In this document: positions 1-4,881 of the stretch, one piece after another
How the letters are laid out: each line of letters opens with the position of its first letter
Numbering within the stretch: the stretch's first letter is position 1
DNA from: Friedmanniella sp.
GTDB lineage: Bacteria > Actinomycetota > Actinomycetes > Propionibacteriales > Propionibacteriaceae
Direction: 5' to 3'
DNA: 5,645 nt
Assembly: GCA_025964935.1 (NCBI GenBank)
Contig: JAOPXW010000303.1
Location: 1 to 5,645 of the forward strand
Made by a program: the position numbers and the translations under genes
Notes under the pieces: generated by a model
What the model saw: the letters and a program-made list of their open reading frames with translations, nothing else
Told to the model about the DNA's origin: nothing
Database searches by the model: none

Positions 1-132
1 CTCCCCGACGTCCTGTCCGGGGCCATCAACCCCGGCACGGTGTTCGACCTGACCCTGCCGCTGACCGAGGTGGCCGACGGCTACACCGCCATGGACGAGC
101 GCCGGGCCATCAAGGTGCTGCTCAAGCCCTGA
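1..132 (+). CDS. Zinc-type alcohol dehydrogenase (MDR superfamily), C-terminal end only
   Basis: The window starts inside an open frame whose last 43 codons are visible, ending in TGA at 130-132. The visible tail contains INPGTVFDLTLPL, then EVADGYTAMDERRAIKVLLKP. A stretch reading INPG-x-VFDLTLPL-x-EVA-x-GY-x-AMDERRAIK-x-LL is typical of the C-terminus of zinc-dependent medium-chain alcohol dehydrogenases. In these enzymes it lies after the Rossmann domain and closes the catalytic domain. Such proteins oxidise alcohols or reduce aldehydes with NAD(P). The zinc ligands and the GxGxxG motif lie outside the window, so substrate and cofactor cannot be judged. The gene points toward the downstream reductase but is separated from it by 174 bases that include a hairpin, so co-transcription is uncertain. 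The family call rests on recognition of the tail only. Confidence 0.75.
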   Translation, partial: LPDVLSGAINPGTVFDLTLPLTEVADGYTAMDERRAIKVLLKP

Positions 133-138
133 CCCGTC

Positions 139-163
139 CGCCGCCCGGCCCCACCGGGCGGCG
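139..163 (+). terminator. Candidate GC-rich terminator hairpin after the alcohol dehydrogenase
   Basis: A perfect 10-bp inverted repeat (CGCCGCCCGG, loop CCCCA, CCGGGCGGCG) starts 6 bases after the stop codon at 132. No T-run follows. High-GC actinomycetes often use such T-less hairpins, so termination is plausible but not shown. The remaining sequence to 306 has no clear gene. Confidence 0.5.
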
Positions 164-216
164 CCCCCGGCCACGAGCGCTTCAACCGGCCCCCCCGGCT
201 CGACGAGCCGGAGCAG

Positions 217-244
217 GGTCACAGGTGGGTCCGACAGTTATGCT
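217..244 (+). promoter_or_regulatory. Weak candidate promoter for the SDR gene
   Basis: TATGCT at 239-244 fits the TANNNT -10 pattern and is one of the few A/T-containing spots in the 174-base gap before the SDR gene. A poor -35 (GGTCAC, 217-222) lies upstream with a 16-base spacer. The region also has direct repeats (TCCGAC at 230-235 and 253-258; GTTAT at 237-241 and 249-253) that could serve a regulator. The call rests on pattern alone. Confidence 0.25.
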
Positions 245-269
245 CCCGGTTATCCGACCCGCCCGGGCC

Positions 270-285
270 CCGGGCCGCGGCCCGG
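270..285. repeat. Perfect 16-base palindrome upstream of the SDR gene
   Basis: CCGGGCCGCGGCCCGG equals its own reverse complement and is centred between 277 and 278. It ends 12 bases before the AGGAG ribosome binding site at 298-302. It could form a short hairpin (6-bp stem, CGCG loop) in the mRNA leader or be a protein binding dyad. In DNA this GC-rich it could also be chance. Confidence 0.5.
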
Positions 286-306
286 CATCACCGACACAGG
301 AGCCCC

Positions 307-1035
307 ATGAGCGACTTCAACGGCCGTACGATCCTGGTCACCGGCGCGACGGGCGGGATCGGCGGGGCGACCGTCCGCCAGCTGGTCGCCGAGGGGGCCG
401 ACGTGATCGCGAGCGGCCGGTCGGTGTCGGGGCTGGAGGCGCTGGCGGCCGAGACCGGGGCCCGGAGCCTCCCGTTCGACCTGACCTCCGAGGACAGCAT
501 CCGGGACGCGCTGGAGGGCGTCGACGTGTTCGGGGTGGTGAACTGCGGCGGCAGCGGCGGCACCATCCAGAACCCGATGGAGACCGACATCGCGGTGTTC
601 GACAAGGTGATGAGCATCAACGCCCGCGGCGCGCTGCTGGTGACCAAGTACACCTCGGCCTCGATGGTCCGGCTCGGGGTGGGGGGCTCGATCGTCAACG
701 TCTCCAGCCAGGCGTCCCTGGTCGCGCTCAACGGCCACATGGCGTACGGCTCCTCGAAGGCGGCGCTGGACAACATCACCCGCGTCTCGGCGCTCGAGCT
801 CGGCCCGTACAACATCCGGGTCAACAGCGTGAACCCGACCGTGGTGCTGACCGACATGTCGGAGGGCTACTGGGGCCGGGAGGAGATCGCGGCGCCGTTC
901 AAGAAGGCCATGCCCCTGGGTCGCTGGGCGACGCCGGAGGAGATCGCGGCCCCGATCGTCTTCCTGCTCAGCGACGGCGCGGCCATGATCAGCGGCGTCA
1001 GCCTGCCGATCGACGGCGGCTACACCGCCCAGTAG
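307..1035 (+). CDS. Short-chain dehydrogenase/reductase, L-xylulose/dicarbonyl reductase (DCXR)-like
   Basis: This 242-residue protein is a classical SDR with a single Rossmann domain, predicted cytosolic. It shows the cofactor loop TGATGGIG (12-19), Arg38 after beta-2 (SGR, suggesting NADPH), Asp58 (FDLT), an NCGG variant of NNAG (79-82), Asn105, Ser134, and the catalytic pair Tyr147/Lys151 in YGSSK. From Ser134 onward it closely resembles human DCXR (244 residues): NVSSQ, SALELGPYNIRVNSVNPTVV and the terminal GG motif. As recalled, the DCXR substrate-site residues Gln137, His146 and Trp191 have counterparts at Gln135, His144 and Trp189. It probably reduces a small ketose, diketone or other carbonyl; the true substrate is unknown. 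The ATG at 307 is chosen because AGGAG lies at 298-302, 4 bases upstream, and the Rossmann motif starts at the usual distance. The next gene lies 136 bases downstream, beyond a strong hairpin, so this may be a single-gene unit. The family call is firm; the DCXR-like function is inferred. Confidence 0.93.
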   Translation: MSDFNGRTILVTGATGGIGGATVRQLVAEGADVIASGRSVSGLEALAAETGARSLPFDLTSEDSIRDALEGVDVFGVVNCGGSGGTIQNPMETDIAVFDKVMSINARGALLVTKYTSASMVRLGVGGSIVNVSSQASLVALNGHMAYGSSKAALDNITRVSALELGPYNIRVNSVNPTVVLTDMSEGYWGREEIAAPFKKAMPLGRWATPEEIAAPIVFLLSDGAAMISGVSLPIDGGYTAQ

Positions 1036-1045
1036 GCCCGCGTCA

Positions 1046-1099
1046 GACTTGTGGCGAAGATCCTGCGTGGAGTACCGAGCAGGATCTTCTCCACAACTC
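1046..1099. terminator. Strong imperfect palindrome after the SDR gene; likely terminator, possibly a dispersed palindromic repeat
   Basis: TTGTGG-C-GAAGATCCTGC (1049-1066) pairs with GCAGGATCTTC-T-CCACAA (1079-1096). Seventeen base pairs form with one C/T mismatch, and pairing extends weakly into the 12-base apical region (GG with CC at 1069-1070/1075-1076) and outward by two pairs (1046-1047/1098-1099). It starts 10 bases after the SDR stop, the usual place for a terminator. No T-run follows on the plus strand. The stem is much less G/C-rich than its surroundings, which suits a mobile or repeated palindrome as well as a terminator. The dyad is certain; its role is inferred. Confidence 0.65.
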
Positions 1100-1114
1100 C
1101 GGGGCCGATGGATT

Positions 1115-1133
1115 GAGGGGTCGGGAGGGGTCG
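1115..1133 (+). repeat. Short tandem direct repeat, period 10
   Basis: GAGGGGTCG occurs at 1115-1123 and again at 1125-1133. The unit is purine-rich and lies between the palindrome at 1046-1099 and the ribosome binding site of the DHFR-like gene. No clear -35/-10 pair was seen in this gap. Its function is unknown and it may be chance. Confidence 0.4.
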
Positions 1134-1159
1134 AGAGAGCAGAGGCATTCGCACAACCC

Positions 1160-1165
1160 AGGAGG
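1160..1165 (+). promoter_or_regulatory. Ribosome binding site of the DHFR-like gene, deciding the start
   Basis: AGGAGG is a full Shine-Dalgarno core. It stands 3 bases from the first of two adjacent in-frame ATG codons (1169) and 6 bases from the second (1172). The second spacing is the more usual, so 1172 is preferred. Confidence 0.8.
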
Positions 1166-1171
1166 CAAATG

Positions 1172-1723
1172 ATGCGCAAGGTGACGGCAGGGCTCTTCCA
1201 CTCGGTGGACGGCGTGGTGGAGGCGCCCAACCTGTGGCAGTTCGACAGCTTCGACCCCGAGCTGGGTGCCGAGCTGACCCAGATGATCAACCGCACCGAC
1301 GCCGCCGTGCTGGGCCGGGTGGGCTACGAGCAGTGGTCGGACCACTGGGCCTCGGTGGGGGACGACGGGGGCTTCGGCTCGTTCATCAACCCGGTCCGCA
1401 AGTACGTCGCCTCCACCACCTTGACCGGTGACCTGGCCTGGGAGAACGCGACCCTGATCGAGGGTGACCCGGTGGTCTTCGTCGCCGCCCTCAAGCAGAC
1501 CGAGGGCGGCGAGATCGCCGCGGTCGGGGGCATCGACATCGTCCGCAGCCTGCTCTTCGGCGGGGTGCTCGACAGCCTCACCCTGATCACCCATCCGGTC
1601 GTCGCCGCGACCGGCCGGCACCTCTTCGAGCCCGGCGACCCGGTCACCCGGCTCGCCCTGGAGGCCAGCTACACCACCAGCCGGGGCAACGTGGTCTCGA
1701 CCTACCGGCGGCGTACGGACTGA
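1172..1723 (+). CDS. DHFR-fold (RibD C-terminal domain) family protein
   Basis: The 183-residue protein belongs to the RibD_C/dihydrofolate-reductase-like family. It begins with a beta strand (VTAGLFHSVDGVVEAP) in which the SxDGxxxxP pattern is typical. VLGRVGYEQW follows as the usual LGRxTYE-like helix cap. Near residues 110-145 it carries the family's NADPH-binding and C-terminal strands: VGGIDIVRSLL, then LDSLTLITHPVVAATGRHLF. Stand-alone members are usually 170-200 residues and mostly lack a known substrate. RibD itself reduces a pyrimidine intermediate of riboflavin synthesis, but this protein lacks the RibD deaminase domain and no riboflavin gene is near, so neither riboflavin nor folate synthesis should be assumed. 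The open frame continues upstream to 1049 through the palindrome, but nothing there looks coding. The gene converges with the beta-glucuronidase gene and ends 53 bases from it. The family is clear; the function is unknown. Confidence 0.9.
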   Translation: MRKVTAGLFHSVDGVVEAPNLWQFDSFDPELGAELTQMINRTDAAVLGRVGYEQWSDHWASVGDDGGFGSFINPVRKYVASTTLTGDLAWENATLIEGDPVVFVAALKQTEGGEIAAVGGIDIVRSLLFGGVLDSLTLITHPVVAATGRHLFEPGDPVTRLALEASYTTSRGNVVSTYRRRTD

Positions 1724-1757
1724 CGGGCGCCCGCCCGGCGCCCGCTGCGCAGGCGCC
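1724..1757. terminator. Candidate bidirectional terminator between convergent genes
   Basis: The 53-base gap between two convergent stop codons holds two dyads. The first is a perfect 10-base palindrome, CGGGCGCCCG (1724-1733). The second is a hairpin, GGCGCC (1737-1742) with GGCGCC (1752-1757), which continues after one C/A mismatch as GC/GC around a TGC loop. There is no T-run on either strand. The position suggests termination for both strands, without direct proof. Confidence 0.5.
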
Positions 1758-1776
1758 CCGGCGCCGACCCGTCGCG

Positions 1777-3558
1777 TCAGTGGCCCTTGTGCCAACGCCG
1801 ACGCAGGGCGAACGCGGCCGCCTTGGGCTGCCGGTCGCGGGTGAAGACCCCCTTCTTGTTGCCGCCGACCCGCATGATGCCGCTGGTGGTGGTGAAGTCG
1901 GCGAAGTTCCAGACCTGCTCCCCGACCACGGCGTCGACGCGGTCGAACACCCGGTGGTTCATGTCCAGGTAGTCCACCTGGTACTCCTCGGTCCACGGGC
2001 TGTTGGCCACCAGCGAGTGCAGACCGGGGTAGGTGTCGGCGCCGTACTCGGTGATGATGATGGGCTTGCCCTCACCGGCCCAGGCGTTCAGCTCCTGCTC
2101 CCAGGCGACCTCGGCCGCGTCCAGGTCGCCGGTGTTGACGTACCAGCCGTAGTAGCGGTTCAGCATCAAGACGTCGGCGAACTGCGACACCCGGCAGGTG
2201 CCGTGCGGGGCGAGCATCACGTTGACGAAGCCCACGGGCCGGGTGGGGTCGGCCTCCCGCGCGACGTCGAAGAGCGGGCGGAAGTAGTCCTGGGACTCCT
2301 GGGTCTCGGACTCCGGCTCGTTGGCGATGCTCCACAGCACGACGCTGGGGTGGTTCTTGTCCCGGGCGATGAGCTCGCGGATGGCCTGCGCGTGCACCCG
2401 CTGGGTCGCGTCGTTGGCCGTGTCCGGGGAGAAGGTGGTGTAACCCTGGCCGCCGAAGATGCCCCCGCCCAGTCCCATGTTCAGCCCGACCGCGGCGGTC
2501 TCGTCGATCAGCACCAGCCCCTGCCGGTCGGCGTAGTCCAAGACGTCCTCGGAGTACGGGTAGTGCGAGGTCCGGAACGAGTTGGCCCCGACCCAGTCGA
2601 GCAGCTCGAAGTCGTGCACCAGGAAGGCGTTGTTGTGCCCCTTCCCGATCACCGGGATGTCTTCGTGCTTGCCGAAACCGGTGAAGTAGAAGGGCTCCTC
2701 GTTGATCAGGAAGCGGATGCCGTCGACCCGGACCGTACGGATCCCGACGCTCTGGTGGTAGCTGTCGACCACCGCCCCGTCGGCGACCAGCTGCAGCTCA
2801 AGGTCGTAGAGGTAGCCGTCGCCCGGCGCCCAGCGGTGCACCGACGGTACGGTCAGGGTCCCCTCGGGGCCCTCGCCCCGGGCGACCTCGGTGCCTTGGG
2901 CGTCCCTCAGCACCACGCGCGTCGTGGTGTCGGTGGCGCCCGCGGCGTGGGTGCGGTAGTCGACGGTCCCGTCGGCGCCGTCCAGGCCGGTGACCACGGT
3001 GACGTCGGTGAGGTGGGCCGGGCTGGTGGTGTAGAGCCAGACCGAGCGGTGCAGGCCGGCGTAGTTGAAGAAGTCGTGCCAGTAGCGCTGACGCAGACCC
3101 TGCGGCGTCTCCTCCACCACCCCCGGCGGGATGGTCTGGAAGGTCAGCCGGTTGTCGACCTCGACGGTGATCCGGGCCCGCTCGCCGGGGGTGACGTGGT
3201 CGGTGATGTCGACCTCGAACGGGGTGTAGCCGCCCTCGTGGGAGACGACCTCGGTGGTGCCCACCCATACGGTGGCCCGGTGCGTGGCGGCCTCGAAGTG
3301 CAGCACCGTACGCCGGTCGTCCCAGTCCCGGGGGATCCAGACGTCGCGCTGGTACCAGACCGGCCCGACGTGGTCGCGGACCGCGGCGTCGGCGGCGATG
3401 TCGTTGTAGCTGGCGGGAACGGCCATCTCGCGGGCGTCCGCCAGCGGGCCAGAGAACCAGACGCCGGAACGTCCCGCCCCCTCGCCGTCGAGCGCGAACG
3501 ACCACAGGCCGTCGAGGTTCTTCCGTTCGCGGGTTCGGGTGTCCTGGGGACGCAGCAT
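1777..3558 (-). CDS. uidA: Beta-glucuronidase, glycoside hydrolase family 2
   Basis: The 593-residue enzyme hydrolyses beta-D-glucuronides to glucuronate plus the aglycone, with retention of configuration. It aligns almost end to end with E. coli UidA (603 residues), starting MLRPQDTRTRE against MLRPVETPTRE. Domains are a sugar-binding jelly roll (about 1-178, with GGYTPFE and HDFFNYAG), an Ig-like beta-sandwich (about 180-272) and a TIM barrel (about 275-593). The acid/base is Glu414 in ANEPE and the nucleophile is Glu504 in IIITEYG. The glucuronate-carboxylate motif NKKG has Asn567 and Lys569, which separates glucuronidases from GH2 galactosidases. TSHYPY (His332), NRYYGWY (467-473) and GEQVWNFADF are also conserved. 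There is no signal peptide, so it is cytoplasmic, consistent with import by the nearby UidB-like symporter. The ATG at 3558 is preferred over an adjacent GTG at 3561 because AAGGAG lies 6 bases upstream and the E. coli start matches. It is transcribed divergently from the LacI-type gene. The loop at 357-389 is glycine-rich compared with E. coli. Confidence 0.96.
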   Translation of the reverse strand: MLRPQDTRTRERKNLDGLWSFALDGEGAGRSGVWFSGPLADAREMAVPASYNDIAADAAVRDHVGPVWYQRDVWIPRDWDDRRTVLHFEAATHRATVWVGTTEVVSHEGGYTPFEVDITDHVTPGERARITVEVDNRLTFQTIPPGVVEETPQGLRQRYWHDFFNYAGLHRSVWLYTTSPAHLTDVTVVTGLDGADGTVDYRTHAAGATDTTTRVVLRDAQGTEVARGEGPEGTLTVPSVHRWAPGDGYLYDLELQLVADGAVVDSYHQSVGIRTVRVDGIRFLINEEPFYFTGFGKHEDIPVIGKGHNNAFLVHDFELLDWVGANSFRTSHYPYSEDVLDYADRQGLVLIDETAAVGLNMGLGGGIFGGQGYTTFSPDTANDATQRVHAQAIRELIARDKNHPSVVLWSIANEPESETQESQDYFRPLFDVAREADPTRPVGFVNVMLAPHGTCRVSQFADVLMLNRYYGWYVNTGDLDAAEVAWEQELNAWAGEGKPIIITEYGADTYPGLHSLVANSPWTEEYQVDYLDMNHRVFDRVDAVVGEQVWNFADFTTTSGIMRVGGNKKGVFTRDRQPKAAAFALRRRWHKGH

Positions 3559-3564
3559 CACAAG

Positions 3565-3570
3565 CTCCTT
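3565..3570 (-). promoter_or_regulatory. Ribosome binding site of uidA, deciding the start
   Basis: On the minus strand AAGGAG is followed by CTTGTG and then ATG. The spacing is 6 bases to the ATG at 3558 and only 3 to the GTG at 3561, which favours the ATG. The encoded start then matches that of E. coli UidA. Confidence 0.8.
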
Positions 3571-3581
3571 GTCGTGGAAAG

Positions 3582-3596
3582 GCCCAGCTCCTGGGC
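3582..3596. repeat. 15-base inverted repeat in the uidA leader
   Basis: GCCCAG-CTC-CTGGGC is a perfect 6-bp dyad with a 3-base centre, 23 bases upstream of the uidA start codon. On the uidA transcript it would form a tight hairpin 11 bases ahead of the ribosome binding site. It may instead be an operator near the uidA transcription start. Its odd length does not fit the usual even, CG-centred LacI-family operator. Confidence 0.45.
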
Positions 3597-3603
3597 TCTC
3601 TCC

Positions 3604-3633
3604 ATTAACGGCGTCGCTTTCCTGTCCTGACGA
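3604..3633 (-). promoter_or_regulatory. Candidate uidA promoter
   Basis: Read on the minus strand, TCGTCA (complement of 3628-3633) matches 4 of 6 bases of TTGACA. After an 18-base spacer, GTTAAT (complement of 3604-3609) matches 4 of 6 of TATAAT. Transcription would start near 3597, giving a leader of about 40 bases. This is one of the more A/T-rich spots in the divergent gap. It is a modest match, with no experimental support. Confidence 0.35.
3607..3618. promoter_or_regulatory. Candidate LacI-type operator, site 1
   Basis: AACGGCGTCGCT is a near-palindrome centred on CG (4 of 6 positions pair, one more as G-T), a layout common for LacI-family operators. It overlaps the proposed uidA -10 region, where repressor binding would block transcription. 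A related inverted copy lies at 3633-3645. The match is weak and the call is inferred from position and symmetry. Confidence 0.3.
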
Positions 3634-3657
3634 GCGGTTGCCGTTTGTTGCTAGCGT
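3627..3657 (+). promoter_or_regulatory. Candidate promoter of the LacI-family gene
   Basis: The extended -10 TGC-TAGCGT (3649-3657) fits the TGNTANNNT form common in actinomycetes. CTGACG (3627-3632) resembles the TTGACR -35, with a long 19-base spacer. Transcription from here would start around 3664, at the ribosome binding site, so the leader would be very short. Its -35 overlaps the proposed uidA -35 on the other strand, implying face-to-face competition. Confidence 0.45.
3633..3645. promoter_or_regulatory. Candidate LacI-type operator, site 2
   Basis: AGCGGTTGCCGTT is an imperfect dyad (CGG-TTG-CCG core) lying between the proposed -35 and -10 of the regulator gene. Read on the minus strand it begins AACGGC, as site 1 does on the plus strand, so the two sites are rough inverted copies about 27 bases apart. 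Binding here would give autorepression. The evidence is symmetry and position only. Confidence 0.28.
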
Positions 3658-3674
3658 GCACGCGGGAGTTCACC

Positions 3675-4784
3675 ATGGGCACAGGGTCGACGGGCGAGGA
3701 CGCCGGGCGGGACCTGGGCAGCCCGACCGCCGACCGTGGCGGCGCCACGCTGCCCGAGGACCTGCTCCCCGTCGTCGCGCCCCGACCGATCGCCGACGTC
3801 GAGCCCACGATCTACGACGTCGCCCGGGTCGCCGGCGTGGCCGCCTCGACGGTCTCCCGGGCCCTGTCCAAGCCGGGTCGGGTCAGTTTCAAGACCGCCG
3901 AGCGGGTCCGCCAGGTCGCCGAGGACCTGGGCTACCGCTCCGGGCGGCTGGAGCGGGTCGTCAGCACCCGCGGGTCCGGGATGCTGGCCATGATCGTGGC
4001 CGACATCGCCAACCCGGTCTTCTTCGGCATGATCCGCGGGGCGGAGCGGACCGCGACGGAGAACGGCTTCACCCTGCTCGTGGTCGAGACCCAGGAGTCC
4101 GAGCAGACCGAGCAGGACGCCGCCACCCGGCTGGCCACCGTGGCCGACGGCACCATCCTGGGCTCCTCGCGCCTCTCGGATGCCGCGATCCGCGCGCTGG
4201 CCAAGGACAAGCCTCTGGTGCTGCTGAACCGGACGGTCGGCGAGGTCGCCTCGGTGATGAGCGACAACGTGCAGGCGATCAAGAAGGCGACCGAGTACCT
4301 GATCGGGCTCGGCCACACCTCGATCTGCTACCTGGCCGGGCCGGTGGCGTCCTGGGCGGACGGGATGCGCTGGCGCGGGCTCCGGGAGGCGGGGCTCGAG
4401 CTGGACCTGCACGTGCGCCGGCTCGGCCCGTTCCTGCCCACGATCCGCGGCGGAGCGGCGGCCGCCGAGGCCTGGCTGCCCCGCCCCAGCACGGCGGTGA
4501 TCGCGTACAACGACCTGATGGCGATCGGGTTCATGCAGGCGGTGACCGCGGCGGGCCGCCGGGTGCCGGCCGACGTGAGTGTGGTCGGGTTCGACAACAT
4601 CGTCGACGCGGTCCTGGTGGAGCCGCACCTGAGCACCATCGCGGCCCCGCTGGTCAGCATCGGGAGCACCGCCGTGGCCCACCTGCTGCGCAGCCACTCC
4701 GCGCTCCCGGCGGCCTACCGCCAGCCGGTGATGCTGCCGGCCAAGCTGATCGTGCGGGACTCCACCGGCCCCCGGCGGCCCTGA
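3675..4784 (+). CDS. LacI-family transcriptional regulator, probable repressor of the glucuronide locus
   Basis: The 369-residue protein has a LacI-type helix-turn-helix at about 44-88: TIYDVARVAGVAASTVSRAL, then ERVRQVAEDLGYR. A periplasmic-binding-protein-like effector domain follows (about 103-360), with IVADIANPVFFGMIRGAE, GTILGSS, YLAGP, AYNDLMAIGFM and VSVVGFDNI in family order. The effector is unknown; glucuronate or a glucuronide is the natural guess from context. The ATG at 3675 is supported by GGGAG at 3664-3668, 6 bases upstream; a TTG at 3645 has no such site. With this start the HTH is preceded by about 43 residues, unusual for a family in which it normally begins at the N-terminus. 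The hinge after the HTH (SGRLERVVSTRGSG) departs from the usual PNxxARxLR pattern. It is divergent from uidA and 97 bases before the UidB-like gene, so it probably controls both and itself. E. coli uses a TetR-type UidR instead. Confidence 0.94.
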   Translation: MGTGSTGEDAGRDLGSPTADRGGATLPEDLLPVVAPRPIADVEPTIYDVARVAGVAASTVSRALSKPGRVSFKTAERVRQVAEDLGYRSGRLERVVSTRGSGMLAMIVADIANPVFFGMIRGAERTATENGFTLLVVETQESEQTEQDAATRLATVADGTILGSSRLSDAAIRALAKDKPLVLLNRTVGEVASVMSDNVQAIKKATEYLIGLGHTSICYLAGPVASWADGMRWRGLREAGLELDLHVRRLGPFLPTIRGGAAAAEAWLPRPSTAVIAYNDLMAIGFMQAVTAAGRRVPADVSVVGFDNIVDAVLVEPHLSTIAAPLVSIGSTAVAHLLRSHSALPAAYRQPVMLPAKLIVRDSTGPRRP

Positions 4785-4795
4785 CGACAACTCGT

Positions 4796-4813
4796 GGCAA
4801 CCGGTAGGCCGGT
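4796..4813 (+). promoter_or_regulatory. Inverted repeat and possible operator in the transporter leader
   Basis: ACCGG-TAGG-CCGGT (4800-4813) is a perfect 5-bp dyad shortly after the regulator stop codon. The overlapping GGCAACCGGT (4796-4805) matches 9 of 10 bases with the minus-strand copy at 3633-3642 in the divergent gap. It may be a repressor site, a weak hairpin between the two genes, or chance. No convincing promoter was found in this 97-base gap; TTGACT at 4829-4834 resembles a -35 but has no -10. Confidence 0.28.
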
Positions 4814-4867
4814 ACGCGCTCCCCGGCTTTGACTGAGGACATCCACCACGGCCCTCGGGCCCCACAC

Positions 4868-4873
4868 AAGGAG
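4868..4873 (+). promoter_or_regulatory. Ribosome binding site of the transporter gene
   Basis: AAGGAG lies 8 bases before the ATG at 4882. It fixes the start of the symporter reading frame, which matches UidB-type symporters from residue 30 onward. Confidence 0.8.
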
Positions 4874-4881
4874 CCTGTTCA

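Noticed and set aside
1046..1168. Insertion sequence or transposon remnant around the palindrome
   Set aside because: No transposase fragment and no flanking target duplication are visible. Only a small hairpin is supported.
1049..1171. Longer N-terminus for the DHFR-like protein
   Set aside because: The frame is open to 1049, but it would translate the palindrome and the purine-rich repeat. The family begins at MRKVTAG-like sequence, and AGGAGG fits the ATG at 1172.
250..1296. A long minus-strand open frame opposite the SDR and the start of the DHFR-like gene
   Set aside because: It overlaps two conserved plus-strand genes and a palindrome, and its Arg/His/Asp-rich translation resembles no family.
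3559..3561. GTG start for uidA one codon upstream
   Set aside because: Its spacing to AAGGAG is only 3 bases, and the E. coli enzyme begins at the equivalent of the ATG at 3558.
1780..3630. A 616-codon open frame on the plus strand opposite uidA
   Set aside because: It is the antisense shadow of a clearly conserved beta-glucuronidase. Its translation is a Val/Asp/Gly-rich repetitive protein with no recognisable domain, as GC-rich antisense frames give.
3645..3674. TTG start for the LacI-family protein at 3645
   Set aside because: It has no ribosome binding site and overlaps the likely -10 element TAGCGT. The ATG at 3675 has GGGAG at good spacing.
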